Shown: positions 18,167-26,423 of the stretch, piece by piece
Numbering within the stretch: the stretch's first letter is position 1
Layout of the letters: the number at the start of each line of letters is the position of its first letter
Assembly (NCBI RefSeq): GCF_001043175.1
Contig: NZ_CP011494.1
Location: 2,728,001 to 2,792,000, forward strand
DNA: 64,000 nucleotides
Reading direction: 5' to 3'
From: Marinobacter psychrophilus
GTDB taxonomy: Bacteria > Pseudomonadota > Gammaproteobacteria > Pseudomonadales > Oleiphilaceae
Notes under the pieces: model-generated
Told to the model about the DNA's origin: nothing
What the model saw: the letters and a program-made list of their open reading frames with translations, nothing else
Databases searched by the model: none
Program-made: the position numbers and the translations under genes

Positions 18167-20419
18167 TTAGTGGGGGGACTTCGGCCCAACAGCAAGAGCG
18201 GCCGGACGGCCAAAATAGTAGCCCTGAAACAATTTACAACCCATTGCCATTAACGCCAGGTATTGGCCTTCGGTTTCTACGCCTTCGGCAACAAGCTCAA
18301 GCTGATGACTGCGGGCAATGCTGATAATGCTGGCGACCATGTTTTGAACTTTATGATCATCCAATAAGCCGTCAATGAAGCTCTTGTCAATTTTCAGCTC
18401 GTCAAGCGGCAGAGTTCTCAGCAAGCTTAACGACGAGTAACCGGTACCAAAATCGTCCATCGATACCCGCACACCCTGTTTACGCAATTCGTTAAGCACG
18501 GCCAGTACATCGTCAAAATTGGAAATAAACAGACTCTCGGTCATTTCCAACACCAACTGCTTGGGCGACAGCCCATATCGCGATAGCAAAGACAAAACAT
18601 CATTGGCAAAACCCGGCTGCAAAAATTGCAATACCGATATGTTCACCGCCAGTTGCCACATTTTACCTTGGGCACCCAAAAACTCGGAAAACTCGCGAAT
18701 GCTGGTTTCCATCACAAACTTGCCCAACGCTGGCATCAAGCCGCTGGACTCAGCAACTCCGACAAATTCATCGGGGCCGACCTGGCCGAGTTCGTCGTCG
18801 TACCAGCGCACCAGCGCTTCGTATCCATAAACAACTTTGACGTCATCAACCTGCGGCTGAAACACCATCGTCAGCTGCCCGAGGCTCAACGCTTGGCGCA
18901 AGCGTTGTTCAATCTGCACTCGGCGGATGTAGGCCTGTTCGAGTTCTTCCCGATACAGACACCAGTCATTGAGGCTCTTCTTGGCCTGATACAAGGCCAA
19001 GTGCGCGCTGCGTAAAAGTGTGTTCACCGAATCACCATCGCGGGGGTACACCGCAACACCGATGCTGGCGCCCAGCTGCAAGGGAAACTGCTCCAGTTCC
19101 AGCGGTTTGTCCAACTGGTGGCTAAGCTGACGCGCGTGACTCTCGAGCGCCTGAAAATTCACAGCTTTAATCAGTAACACAAACTCATCGGCGCCCAACC
19201 GAGCCACTACGTCCTTTTCGTCGACTACGCTGAGCAGCCTGCGTGCAAATGCGCAGAGCACCTGGTCACCGTATTCTTGCCCAAAACGGTCATTAACGCC
19301 GCGAAAATGGTCGATATTGATGACAGCCACCATAAAGCTTTGTTTACGCCGCAGCAGGCTGTTGATGCTAGCGCTTAGCCCTGAACGATTGCCTACGCCT
19401 GTCAGTTCGTCGTGTCGCGACAGGTACATCAGCTCTTTGAGGCGCTTGGCTTCGGCGACCGCAATAATACGAAAAATGATAAACAAAGCCAGAAAACCGC
19501 CTAGAAAAATGCTGACGTATAACAACGCGGTTTTAAAAAACCTTATCCACAACGGGCGCATCAGGGTTTCAGACATAACCCACATTTGGAACCGATTGTT
19601 GAATTGGACAGCCCCCAGATAATTTTGCTGATCACGAAGAATGCGATAGGTATGAGGTGTGTCTGATAGCTGTATGTCTGCCGTGGGCAGATTCTTCCAA
19701 TGCGGATTCTGGTCTGTAAGCGTTTCGGCCTGGTAACGGAGCTTGGAATATTGCTCCGGCCCCATGCCCTGCTCTGAAATAAACTGCACATAGCCGTCTG
19801 ACGCTCGCGCCAACATAACCCGATCGTAAGCGCCGCTGTGTAAGGAATTGCTCAGGACACCGGCGTTGCCGTCAATACGGAGACCCGCCGTCATTACCGC
19901 AACCACCTCGCCCTCGGGATTGCGCAGCGCTTTGCGCACCGGAATTGTCCACTTATTGATCGCGCCCAGAAAATACGTGCGCCCCAAAACCATGGTGTCG
20001 GTTACCAAGGCTTCTTGAAAACTGTCTCGCGAAGTTTTGGCTCGCAACAGGTTTGGCAACAAACCCAGGTCCAGATTCGAACTCACCAGCACCAGCTGCC
20101 CGTCTGAACGGGCCATCCCCAAACCAATAGCCACAGGGTTTTCCTGCAGGATACGGTCTAGTTCAGCTGAATGTTGAGGCGTCTGTGGCAGAGCCCCAGA
20201 ACGCAGGATTTCGCGACCAACAACCGTCAGCAATAGCTCTTGAGTACGCAAAACGCTGTCCATAGACTGCGCCACCAGTGCCACCCGCGCGCTGTGGACT
20301 GAATTGCGCTCGGCAACAATCGATTGCCAGAACGACAACAAAAGCAGGACAAGAATCACACTTCCCGCTGCCAGCGTCAGCAGAAAGAGCGTCCATAAAT
20401 TGCGTTTTAATAATGCCAA
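18167..20419 (-). CDS. Membrane GGDEF/EAL protein, probable c-di-GMP phosphodiesterase
   Basis: 750 residues. Two transmembrane helices (12-32 and 295-320) flank a Cache-like periplasmic sensor (DSVLRTQELLL to NRFQMWVMSE). Then come GGDEF (335-490) and EAL (505-745) domains. The cyclase motif reads GADEF (409-413), so synthesis is doubtful. The EAL domain keeps EALVRW, MDDFGTGYSSL, KIDKSFI and the ES of EMTES, so it should hydrolyse c-di-GMP, perhaps with the GGDEF part binding GTP. The start is TTG at 20419, nine bases after GGAAA; a later ATG would drop the first helix. Confidence 0.9.
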   Translation of the reverse strand: MALLKRNLWTLFLLTLAAGSVILVLLLLSFWQSIVAERNSVHSARVALVAQSMDSVLRTQELLLTVVGREILRSGALPQTPQHSAELDRILQENPVAIGLGMARSDGQLVLVSSNLDLGLLPNLLRAKTSRDSFQEALVTDTMVLGRTYFLGAINKWTIPVRKALRNPEGEVVAVMTAGLRIDGNAGVLSNSLHSGAYDRVMLARASDGYVQFISEQGMGPEQYSKLRYQAETLTDQNPHWKNLPTADIQLSDTPHTYRILRDQQNYLGAVQFNNRFQMWVMSETLMRPLWIRFFKTALLYVSIFLGGFLALFIIFRIIAVAEAKRLKELMYLSRHDELTGVGNRSGLSASINSLLRRKQSFMVAVINIDHFRGVNDRFGQEYGDQVLCAFARRLLSVVDEKDVVARLGADEFVLLIKAVNFQALESHARQLSHQLDKPLELEQFPLQLGASIGVAVYPRDGDSVNTLLRSAHLALYQAKKSLNDWCLYREELEQAYIRRVQIEQRLRQALSLGQLTMVFQPQVDDVKVVYGYEALVRWYDDELGQVGPDEFVGVAESSGLMPALGKFVMETSIREFSEFLGAQGKMWQLAVNISVLQFLQPGFANDVLSLLSRYGLSPKQLVLEMTESLFISNFDDVLAVLNELRKQGVRVSMDDFGTGYSSLSLLRTLPLDELKIDKSFIDGLLDDHKVQNMVASIISIARSHQLELVAEGVETEGQYLALMAMGCKLFQGYYFGRPAALAVGPKSPH

Positions 20420-20565
20420 AGAAAAAGTTTCCGCTGGGATTGCAGGTTTTGCCGTTTCTTCACAATGATCATTTGGGGTTAGCCATCTGCGAACGTTCCT
20501 TCAATTTTGTCCGCATCTTAACAGCTAAATCCCGAATTTTCACAATCTGGAGCACATACTCAGCA

Positions 20566-20904
20566 TCAGACTTTTTTTACGAACTCCGACTTCAGTTTCA
20601 TCGGTCCAATACCGTCTATTTTGCAGTCAATATCGTGATCACCACCAACTAACCTTATACTTTTAACCTTTGTGCCCACTTTCACCACCAGCGAAGAACC
20701 CTTCACTTTAAGGTCTTTAATGACCGTTACGCTATCGCCGTCTTGCAGTTCATTGCCGTTGGCATCACGGATCATTTTCTCTGATTCTGCGGCGGCAGCC
20801 TCGGTTTCGCTCCACTCGTGGCCGCACTCCGGACACACTAACTGAGCGCCGTCTTCGTAGGTAAATTCAGAGGTGCATTGAGGGCAAGGCGGCAACTGTG
20901 ACAT
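20566..20904 (-). CDS. yjdM: Zinc-ribbon protein YjdM (PhnA domain)
   Basis: 112 residues: an N-terminal zinc ribbon (CPQC at 7-10 and CPEC at 24-27) and a C-terminal beta-barrel domain ([28 protein letters not shown]). The old name PhnA refers to genes near phosphonate utilisation loci, but the protein does not hydrolyse phosphonoacetate and its role is unclear. It is a single gene with no phosphonate genes nearby. Confidence 0.93.
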   Translation of the reverse strand: MSQLPPCPQCTSEFTYEDGAQLVCPECGHEWSETEAAAAESEKMIRDANGNELQDGDSVTVIKDLKVKGSSLVVKVGTKVKSIRLVGGDHDIDCKIDGIGPMKLKSEFVKKV

Positions 20905-21011
20905 GGCAGGTTTCCTCGGTGATTAAATAGGGTGCGCATTATAGCAGAATCACCCCCGACCCAGTCACACCGAGCAGCACTTGTCCTGAGTGTTAACGTG
21001 ATAGATCACTT

Positions 21012-21122
21012 TTATAAAGGAACTTGACCGGTCAGAGCCAGCGTGGCCAGCAAAAGGCAGATAAACAAACTCGCAATTCCGGCAATTTTCAGCCCACCCA
21101 TCAATTCCTGTTCCGGTGTCAT
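21012..21122 (-). CDS. 36-residue single-pass membrane protein behind a Fur-type box
   Basis: Short ORF starting MTPEQELMGGLKIAGI, with a hydrophobic helix from about residue 13 to 32 (IAGIASLFICLLLATLALTG) and a four-residue tail. The ATG is preceded by AAGGAAG seven bases upstream, a strong ribosome site. It lies on the minus strand 124 bases downstream of a Fur-box-like sequence and is the first reading frame in that direction. I do not recognise the protein; single-helix proteins of this size usually modulate a membrane partner. The ORF is too short for a statistical case, so support is the SD, hydrophobicity and regulatory site. Confidence 0.6.
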   Translation of the reverse strand: MTPEQELMGGLKIAGIASLFICLLLATLALTGQVPL

Positions 21123-21245
21123 AGCACTTCCTTAATTCCAGATGTATCCCAATTAAGCATTGGCCAACATTAAACTGCCTTATGGTGGCTCCCCCGTACG
21201 TGCGCACTCACAAAAAAAAGTGAAACGCAACACAAGCAATTTAAT

Positions 21246-21264
21246 GCGAATCATTATTATTTGC
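21246..21264 (-). promoter_or_regulatory. Fur-box-like operator
   Basis: On the minus strand the 19 bases read GCAAATAATAATGATTCGC and match the Fur consensus GATAATGATAATCATTATC at 13 positions. The outer GCAAAT and ATTCGC are near inverted repeats. It lies 124 bases before the 36-residue ORF and after the 3' end of the GFA gene, so iron control of the small gene is the simplest reading. Confidence 0.55.
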
Positions 21265-21307
21265 AATCAATTTATTATTAAACCGCTCGCCAGATTGCCT
21301 ATACAAC

Positions 21308-21724
21308 TCAGTGGGGATCGTTCGTGCGCTCCGTCTTATCGAACTGTGGTAGCGAATCGGTGATCTGAAACCAGTCTGCCTGCGCTGCCACATATACGTG
21401 TTGGGCCGCGACTTTACCCAAAGGTTTTTCCAGCGCGCCTACCCGCAGCCGCAAAATGGCGGGAATGGCGTCTACCCTGCTATACAGCTGGGAGCCGCAA
21501 CGGCCACAAAAGCCGCGGTATTTGCCCGGGCTGGAAGCGTATTCTTTTAGCTGGTCTGCGCCGATTAACCACTGCATGTGAATTGCCTGTGCCGGCGCGC
21601 TGGCAGAAAACGCACTACCATGCGCCCGCTGACACTGTTTGCAGTGGCACAAGACCACCGGGCCCAAGGGGCCATCATACTGAAACTGGATGTCACCGCA
21701 GAGACACCGACCGCTGTACGCCAT
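21308..21724 (-). CDS. GFA-family (CENP-V/glutathione-dependent formaldehyde-activating-like) zinc protein
   Basis: Zinc-binding fold of 138 residues, starting at the ATG at 21724 nine bases after a strong GGGAGGAA site; the longer reading to 21805 is not needed. Zinc ligands are in GRCLCGD (CxC), CHCKQC (CxCxxC) and FCGRCGSQ (CxxC). The family name comes from glutathione-dependent formaldehyde-activating enzyme, but most small members have no proven activity. It appears to be a single gene. Confidence 0.88.
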   Translation of the reverse strand: MAYSGRCLCGDIQFQYDGPLGPVVLCHCKQCQRAHGSAFSASAPAQAIHMQWLIGADQLKEYASSPGKYRGFCGRCGSQLYSRVDAIPAILRLRVGALEKPLGKVAAQHVYVAAQADWFQITDSLPQFDKTERTNDPH

Positions 21725-21956
21725 CGTTAATTTCCTCCCAACAGTAGATAGGTCGTAACCGCACCAAGAACGCTGAATGTGAGCGTCAAAGAGTTGTTCA
21801 TTCAATGTCCTTTTATAGAAAAAATAACAAGCTAGGAAGAATATTTAATAGTTTGCCGAGCCTTGTGAATGGTACCTGCAGAGAAAATAAGCTACTGTTT
21901 AATGTGTCGAAAGTTTAATCAACACGCAACACCGCCCTGCCACTTCGGATTCTATT

Positions 21957-23528
21957 ATGCCCTGCTCGTTTCCCACTGTGAACGCGTTTACTACCCTGCC
22001 GGCTAAGGCTCGCCGCCTAGGCGGGTTGGCGTTAGCTGCACTGCTGGCATGGCCGGGGACCCCGGCACTGGCCACAGACACGAATGGCCAAAGCGCAATG
22101 GCGCAGGCAGGCGCATGGAACGGCACCATGCGGGCCTATGCCAGCAAGTCGCTGAATAGCGACAGCGCCCTGAGCATGGCCGCGCTGCCTATGAACGGGC
22201 CGGGCGTAGAGCAGTTTATTAATGCCGACACCCTGATGAGCCCGGGCTCCATCATGAAAGTCCTGACCACTTATGCCGCCTTGGAGATACTTGGGCCCAA
22301 CTACACTTGGGACACAGATTTTCTCACCAACGGTGACATGTCCGATAGCACGCTTAATGGCAATCTTTATGTGCGCTTCGGCGGTGATCCAAAACTGACC
22401 TTCGAACGCTTATGGTCAACGCTCAGAGAACTGCGGGACATGGGCATAACAAGAGTCAATGGCGACCTGATTCTAGACGGCAGCTATTTCCAGATTGACG
22501 GCGGTTTTCCACCTTTCCACGATAACGGCAGCAACCCCCACGCCCCGTTTCTGGTGGAACCCTCTGCATACCTGACGAACCTCAACCTGAGCCAGCTGGA
22601 GGTTCGTTCAGACGAACGCGGCACCCGCTCATGGAGTACACCGAACCTGGCTGAGGTGGTGATCGACAACCAGGTCATTGCCTCAGCCAAAGGCCCTTGC
22701 CCGGGCCGCGGTTCATTCATCTGGACACCGGTTTTTCACAGCGACCAAAGCGTGACGGTGTCCGTTAAAGGCACATTACCCATGGGCTGTCGGACCACAC
22801 GTTACTTGTCTCTGCAATCCCATGAGCGCTACAGCGCATCAATGATCCGCTCGCTACTGGCAGAAATGGGTGTAGAAATCAGCGGCGTCAACCGATTGGG
22901 CAGTACGCCAGAGAACGCGAAACTGGTTATGCGCACCACATCGCCAGACCTGGTAACCATGGTGCGCGACATCAATAAATGGAGCAGTAACGTGATGGCG
23001 CGCCAGCTGTTACTCGGTATTGGCGCAGAAAAACGCACAGCTGCAGACAACGATGACCGGGTAACGGGTATTCGTGCCATTTACAGCTGGCTGGAAGATA
23101 AAGGTATTAACACCACCGGTATGGTGATCGATAACGGGGCCGGTTTGACCCGACATGGCCGCATCAGCGCACGCCAAGGCGTGGATATTCTGAGAAATGC
23201 CTGGAATAGCCGCTATTCAGCGGACTTGATGGCCTCAATGCCATTGATTGCAATGGATGGCACCATGGCCCGCAGACTGCGGGACACAGGTATGAAGGGC
23301 GAAGGCAGGATCAAAACCGGTTACCTGGAAAATGTGCGTTCCATTGCCGGGTTTACTCGTGATCAGAACAACACCACCTGGGCCGTGGTAGGCATGGTCA
23401 ATCACAACCCTGCCTGGAACGGCCAAGCGGTGCTCGACCGCATTTTGTATTCACTGCATTACAAACCGCCAGTGCCGACGACCCTGTCACAATCTGCAGG
23501 CCAGAGCGAAAACCGCATTCGGCAGTAA
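21957..23528 (+). CDS. dacB: D-alanyl-D-alanine carboxypeptidase/endopeptidase (PBP4 type)
   Basis: Periplasmic low-molecular-mass penicillin-binding protein of class C that trims or cleaves peptidoglycan cross-links. An N-terminal signal sequence ends near residue 40 (LALAALLAWPGTPALA). The acyl-serine motif SxxK is SIMK, the second is SSN in KWSSNVMA and the third KTG in IKTGYLENVRS. The 523 residues fit the S13 peptidase family. It is a single gene with its own upstream spacer of about 230 bases. The in-frame start at 21957 is the only one that gives a signal peptide. Confidence 0.92.
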   Translation: MPCSFPTVNAFTTLPAKARRLGGLALAALLAWPGTPALATDTNGQSAMAQAGAWNGTMRAYASKSLNSDSALSMAALPMNGPGVEQFINADTLMSPGSIMKVLTTYAALEILGPNYTWDTDFLTNGDMSDSTLNGNLYVRFGGDPKLTFERLWSTLRELRDMGITRVNGDLILDGSYFQIDGGFPPFHDNGSNPHAPFLVEPSAYLTNLNLSQLEVRSDERGTRSWSTPNLAEVVIDNQVIASAKGPCPGRGSFIWTPVFHSDQSVTVSVKGTLPMGCRTTRYLSLQSHERYSASMIRSLLAEMGVEISGVNRLGSTPENAKLVMRTTSPDLVTMVRDINKWSSNVMARQLLLGIGAEKRTAADNDDRVTGIRAIYSWLEDKGINTTGMVIDNGAGLTRHGRISARQGVDILRNAWNSRYSADLMASMPLIAMDGTMARRLRDTGMKGEGRIKTGYLENVRSIAGFTRDQNNTTWAVVGMVNHNPAWNGQAVLDRILYSLHYKPPVPTTLSQSAGQSENRIRQ

Positions 23529-23583
23529 TGAGCAACCGGTTTGATGTCCCGTCTGACTAATTCCCAAGCCTACTACCTCGCAC

Positions 23584-23853
23584 TTATCGGCCAAACGGCT
23601 TTTCAGGTTTTTGACCGGTAATCCGGCGCAGGGTGAACTCGGTCAGCTTGCCCGCAATGGGAGCAATAAACGTTACCAGCGGAAAAGCCACAGCCCAAGC
23701 CACAAGAAACGCACGCAACCAGCGGAATACGAACTGCGCATCCAGCCCGGTGTTCATAAAGGTAATTACTCCGGACATCAGTAATGACATCATGCAAGAC
23801 ATATAAAAACCAAAAATGAGCTGGCGCACGTGGGCAGAATTAAGGCAGAACAT
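23584..23853 (-). CDS. DUF2798 small membrane protein
   Basis: 89-91 residues with two predicted helices (around RQLIFGFYMSCMMSLLMSGVI and RAFLVAWAVAFPLVTFIAPI), matching the DUF2798 family, whose function is unknown. Two ATG codons are two codons apart; the inner one (23853) has AGGA six bases upstream, so I use it. The outer one is at 23859. It is divergent from the lipoprotein gene. Confidence 0.75.
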   Translation of the reverse strand: MFCLNSAHVRQLIFGFYMSCMMSLLMSGVITFMNTGLDAQFVFRWLRAFLVAWAVAFPLVTFIAPIAGKLTEFTLRRITGQKPEKPFGR

Positions 23854-23967
23854 GAACATTCCTGTAACGTCTAAAAGCAGGCAACTGTCGTAAATTGGCT
23901 CAACGCTATCGCGTGTTCCAATGCCCTACGCATAGTAATGAGTAAGCAATCTTTTAGGTAGCATTTA

Positions 23968-24864
23968 ATGTTTGCACCCATCCGACCACAACGCATGACA
24001 CCCGCCACTTTATTACGTTTGACGATCACAATAGTGCTGGTACTGGCAATTGCCGGCTGTAGCTCTGCCAAGCTGGCTTATCGTTACGCGGACTGGGGCA
24101 CGGTGTGGTGGATGGAAAACTATGTATCACTCACCGGCGCTCAACAGCAGGCCCTTGAACAGGGCGTTCGCGATTTTCGCCAATGGCATTGCAGCCGGGA
24201 GCTGCCCCGTTACGAACGCTGGTTAAGCACCATTATAGCCGATGCCAATTCAGCTCTACTGACGAATTCAGCGCGTATGGAGTTCCATCAGGAGCAACTG
24301 TTAGCCTTGCTGCCAGCAATCACTGAGAGAGCTACGCCCATGGTAGTGGCCTTCCTCAAAACATTGAGTGACGAGCAGGTTCAGGAATTAGCGGCCAATA
24401 TGGCCGACCGCCAGCAAGAGCTGGAGCAGGACTTGCTGAAGCGCTCCCCGGAAGCCACTGCCTCGGCTCGTGCTGAGCGTACCGCGGAGCGTCTTGAATC
24501 ATGGCTAGGCGACTTCAGTGATGACCAATATTTTCGCATTCAGCGCTGGTCTGCGGCCCAGGCCGGCCAAACCGATATCTGGCTAGAGGGTCGAGAGCGC
24601 TGGCAGCAAGTGTTTCTGGAAGCCCTGCAACAGCGACAGCAAGCAGAATTCGCCAGCGTTATCTCCGATTTATTGCAAAACCCCGAACAAGCCCGTGGAC
24701 TGGCTTACCAACAGACCATGGCACAAAGCAAAAATGCTATGGCCAATCTGTTAAGCGACCTATTGGCAATGGGTGGCGAACCTGCCTTGGAACAAGTCAA
24801 AGTCAAAGCCGCCGAACTGAAAAGCGACGTTGACGTACTTACCTGCCCACTGTCTACAGTCTGA
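23968..24864 (+). CDS. DUF6279-family lipoprotein
   Basis: 298 residues with a lipoprotein signal: hydrophobic LRLTITIVLVLAIAGC with the lipobox cysteine at C31, followed by SS, which favours outer-membrane sorting. The rest is helical and rich in Gln, Glu and Ala (LTGAQQQALEQGVRDFRQWH; QQRQQAEF). The family is known only as DUF6279 and found in Marinobacter-like bacteria. A second in-frame ATG at 23995 would still give a signal peptide. No function can be claimed. Confidence 0.8.
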   Translation: MFAPIRPQRMTPATLLRLTITIVLVLAIAGCSSAKLAYRYADWGTVWWMENYVSLTGAQQQALEQGVRDFRQWHCSRELPRYERWLSTIIADANSALLTNSARMEFHQEQLLALLPAITERATPMVVAFLKTLSDEQVQELAANMADRQQELEQDLLKRSPEATASARAERTAERLESWLGDFSDDQYFRIQRWSAAQAGQTDIWLEGRERWQQVFLEALQQRQQAEFASVISDLLQNPEQARGLAYQQTMAQSKNAMANLLSDLLAMGGEPALEQVKVKAAELKSDVDVLTCPLSTV

Positions 24865-24885
24865 GGCAGTGCCATTTGCGCCATT

Positions 24886-25653
24886 TCAAATGGTCAAATA
24901 GCCACCGTCAGCGTTCACACAAGCACCGGTGGTGTAACTGGATGCGGCCGATACCAAATACAGCACTGTGCCCGCCATTTCGTCCGGGCTGGCTACCCGC
25001 TTCATAGGTATGTGCGCCATCGCCTGTTTTTTGATCGCTTCGTTGCTGGTCAGCGCGCTGGCAAATTTTGTATCCGTCAGCCCCGGTAAAAGTGCGTTCA
25101 CCCGAATGTTCATGGGCCCCAATTCCATGGCGAAAGATTTGGTCATGGAAATAACTGCGGCCTTGGTAATGGAATAAATACCCTGAAAGTGCCCGGGGTT
25201 AACGCCATTTACCGACGCCACATTCACAATGGCTCCGCCACCGTGTTTTTTCATTAGCTGTGCACCCTTGGCGCACATAAAAAAGTAACCGCGAATATTC
25301 ACATCCACGGTTTTATTGAAGGCGGCCATATCGGTATCTTCTACCGGCCCAAAATAGGGGTTGGTAGCAGCGTTGTTCACCAGAATGTCCAGCTTGCCGT
25401 GCTTTTGTGCGATGTGTTCCCAAACCGCGTCAATCTGGCCCATCTCGCCAATATGGCAGGCAAAGGCCTCAGCGCTGCCACCAGCGCTGCGAATACTGCT
25501 GGCCACCGCCTCGCAGCCGTCCAGTTTGCGACTGCTGACAATCACGTGGGCGCCTTGGGCGGCTAATGTGCGAGCAATACTCTCGCCAATACCGCGGCTG
25601 GCACCGGTGATTAACGCGATTTTCCCATTCAAATCAAACAGATTTGTGCTCAT
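24886..25653 (-). CDS. SDR oxidoreductase in the acyl-CoA operon
   Basis: Classical SDR of 255 residues: cofactor motif TGASRGIGES at 16-25, NNAATN (NNAG variant), catalytic serine in NVASVNG, YSITK for YxxxK, and a C-terminal NADGG segment close to FabG-type reductases. In this setting a 3-hydroxyacyl-CoA dehydrogenase/reductase role is plausible but unproven. Downstream end of a five-gene minus-strand run. A 12-bp tandem repeat fills the spacer from the phosphatase gene, ending at the AGGGG ribosome site. Confidence 0.87.
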   Translation of the reverse strand: MSTNLFDLNGKIALITGASRGIGESIARTLAAQGAHVIVSSRKLDGCEAVASSIRSAGGSAEAFACHIGEMGQIDAVWEHIAQKHGKLDILVNNAATNPYFGPVEDTDMAAFNKTVDVNIRGYFFMCAKGAQLMKKHGGGAIVNVASVNGVNPGHFQGIYSITKAAVISMTKSFAMELGPMNIRVNALLPGLTDTKFASALTSNEAIKKQAMAHIPMKRVASPDEMAGTVLYLVSAASSYTTGACVNADGGYLTI

Positions 25654-25663
25654 GGATTCCCCT

Positions 25664-25711
25664 GTTTTTAGCGAAGTTTTTAGCGAAGTTTTTGGCGAAA
25701 TTGTTAGCGAA
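25664..25711 (-). repeat. 12-bp tandem repeat, four copies, at the phosphatase stop codon
   Basis: Plus-strand units GTTTTTAGCGAA (25664-25675), GTTTTTAGCGAA (25676-25687), GTTTTTGGCGAA (25688-25699) and ATTGTTAGCGAA (25700-25711). On the minus strand the TAA stop of the phosphatase gene (25704-25706) lies within the first copy. Because 12 is a multiple of three, the same TTCGCTAA in-frame stop recurs in later copies. Confidence 0.9.
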
Positions 25712-26423
25712 AAGTTACCAGAGCGGGGTCTTCCGCCTCTAGGTGGCTGTAGTTGTTGAAAACCGCCAAACTGCGCCGACTGTCGCCATGGCGCTCGCGG
25801 CTGCTATAAAGCACTCGAGTAACGCTGGTGTTGGCGATCATGCTGTTCAGGTCCAGAGTGCGCTCATCGCTCAGATCAAGCAGCGCTTGGACGTTCACTG
25901 CGATGGGGCCACCTGAGGTCACAACCAACAGATCTTTACCGGCAGCGCGGCTGACTGCTTCGTCTAACGCCGCCAAAACCCGTGTCTTGAACCCAGGCCA
26001 GCTCTCCGCGTATTCGTGATCAAAGCCGCCACTGGCCCAGCGCTGCACCGCCGCGAAAAATTCCATTTGAAACGTTTTGGCTGGCGCGATGGACGCAGCC
26101 AGATCCCGCGCCATTACGCTGTGGTCCTGCCACTGGGGCCGATGGCGGTGAATCAGCGCCACATGGTCAAACTCATCAAAACCGGACGCTACCTGCATAG
26201 CTGGCAAGCCGTCACCAAAACCGCGAGCCATAGCCTCCACGGTTTCTCGATGACGCCGCAGCGTACCGCCAAAAACCGCAAGCGGCTTTGCGGCTGTCGC
26301 TTGCGAAAACTTCAGCGCACGTCCCAGCACCCGCCCCTGCTGCCAGCCGATTTGCGAAAGGCGATCGTAATCCTCAGCGCCAAAGCTGGCCTGGCCGTGG
26401 CGCACCAGATAGATCGTTGCCAT
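25704..26423 (-). CDS. Histidine-phosphatase-family protein lacking the second catalytic histidine
   Basis: 239 residues. The nucleophilic RHG motif is R8-H9-G10 and the TLRRHRET segment carries the next arginine. Where typical members have a catalytic histidine in a VSHGG segment, this one has VVTSGGPI, with S170 in the histidine position. The His9-based core remains, so weak or altered phosphatase activity is possible. It starts one base into the stop of the APH gene (TAATG overlap), so it is translationally coupled to the kinase-like gene. Its role in the pathway is unknown. Confidence 0.85.
   Translation of the reverse strand: MATIYLVRHGQASFGAEDYDRLSQIGWQQGRVLGRALKFSQATAAKPLAVFGGTLRRHRETVEAMARGFGDGLPAMQVASGFDEFDHVALIHRHRPQWQDHSVMARDLAASIAPAKTFQMEFFAAVQRWASGGFDHEYAESWPGFKTRVLAALDEAVSRAAGKDLLVVTSGGPIAVNVQALLDLSDERTLDLNSMIANTSVTRVLYSSRERHGDSRRSLAVFNNYSHLEAEDPALVTFR

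Noticed and set aside
20965..21207. 80-codon minus-strand ORF overlapping the small membrane protein
   Set aside because: It is in another frame with no ribosome site and no family character; the 36-residue frame is better supported.
24864..24905. CATTTG/CAAATG hairpin between convergent genes
   Set aside because: The stem is short and interrupted and there is no T-run, so I do not call a terminator.
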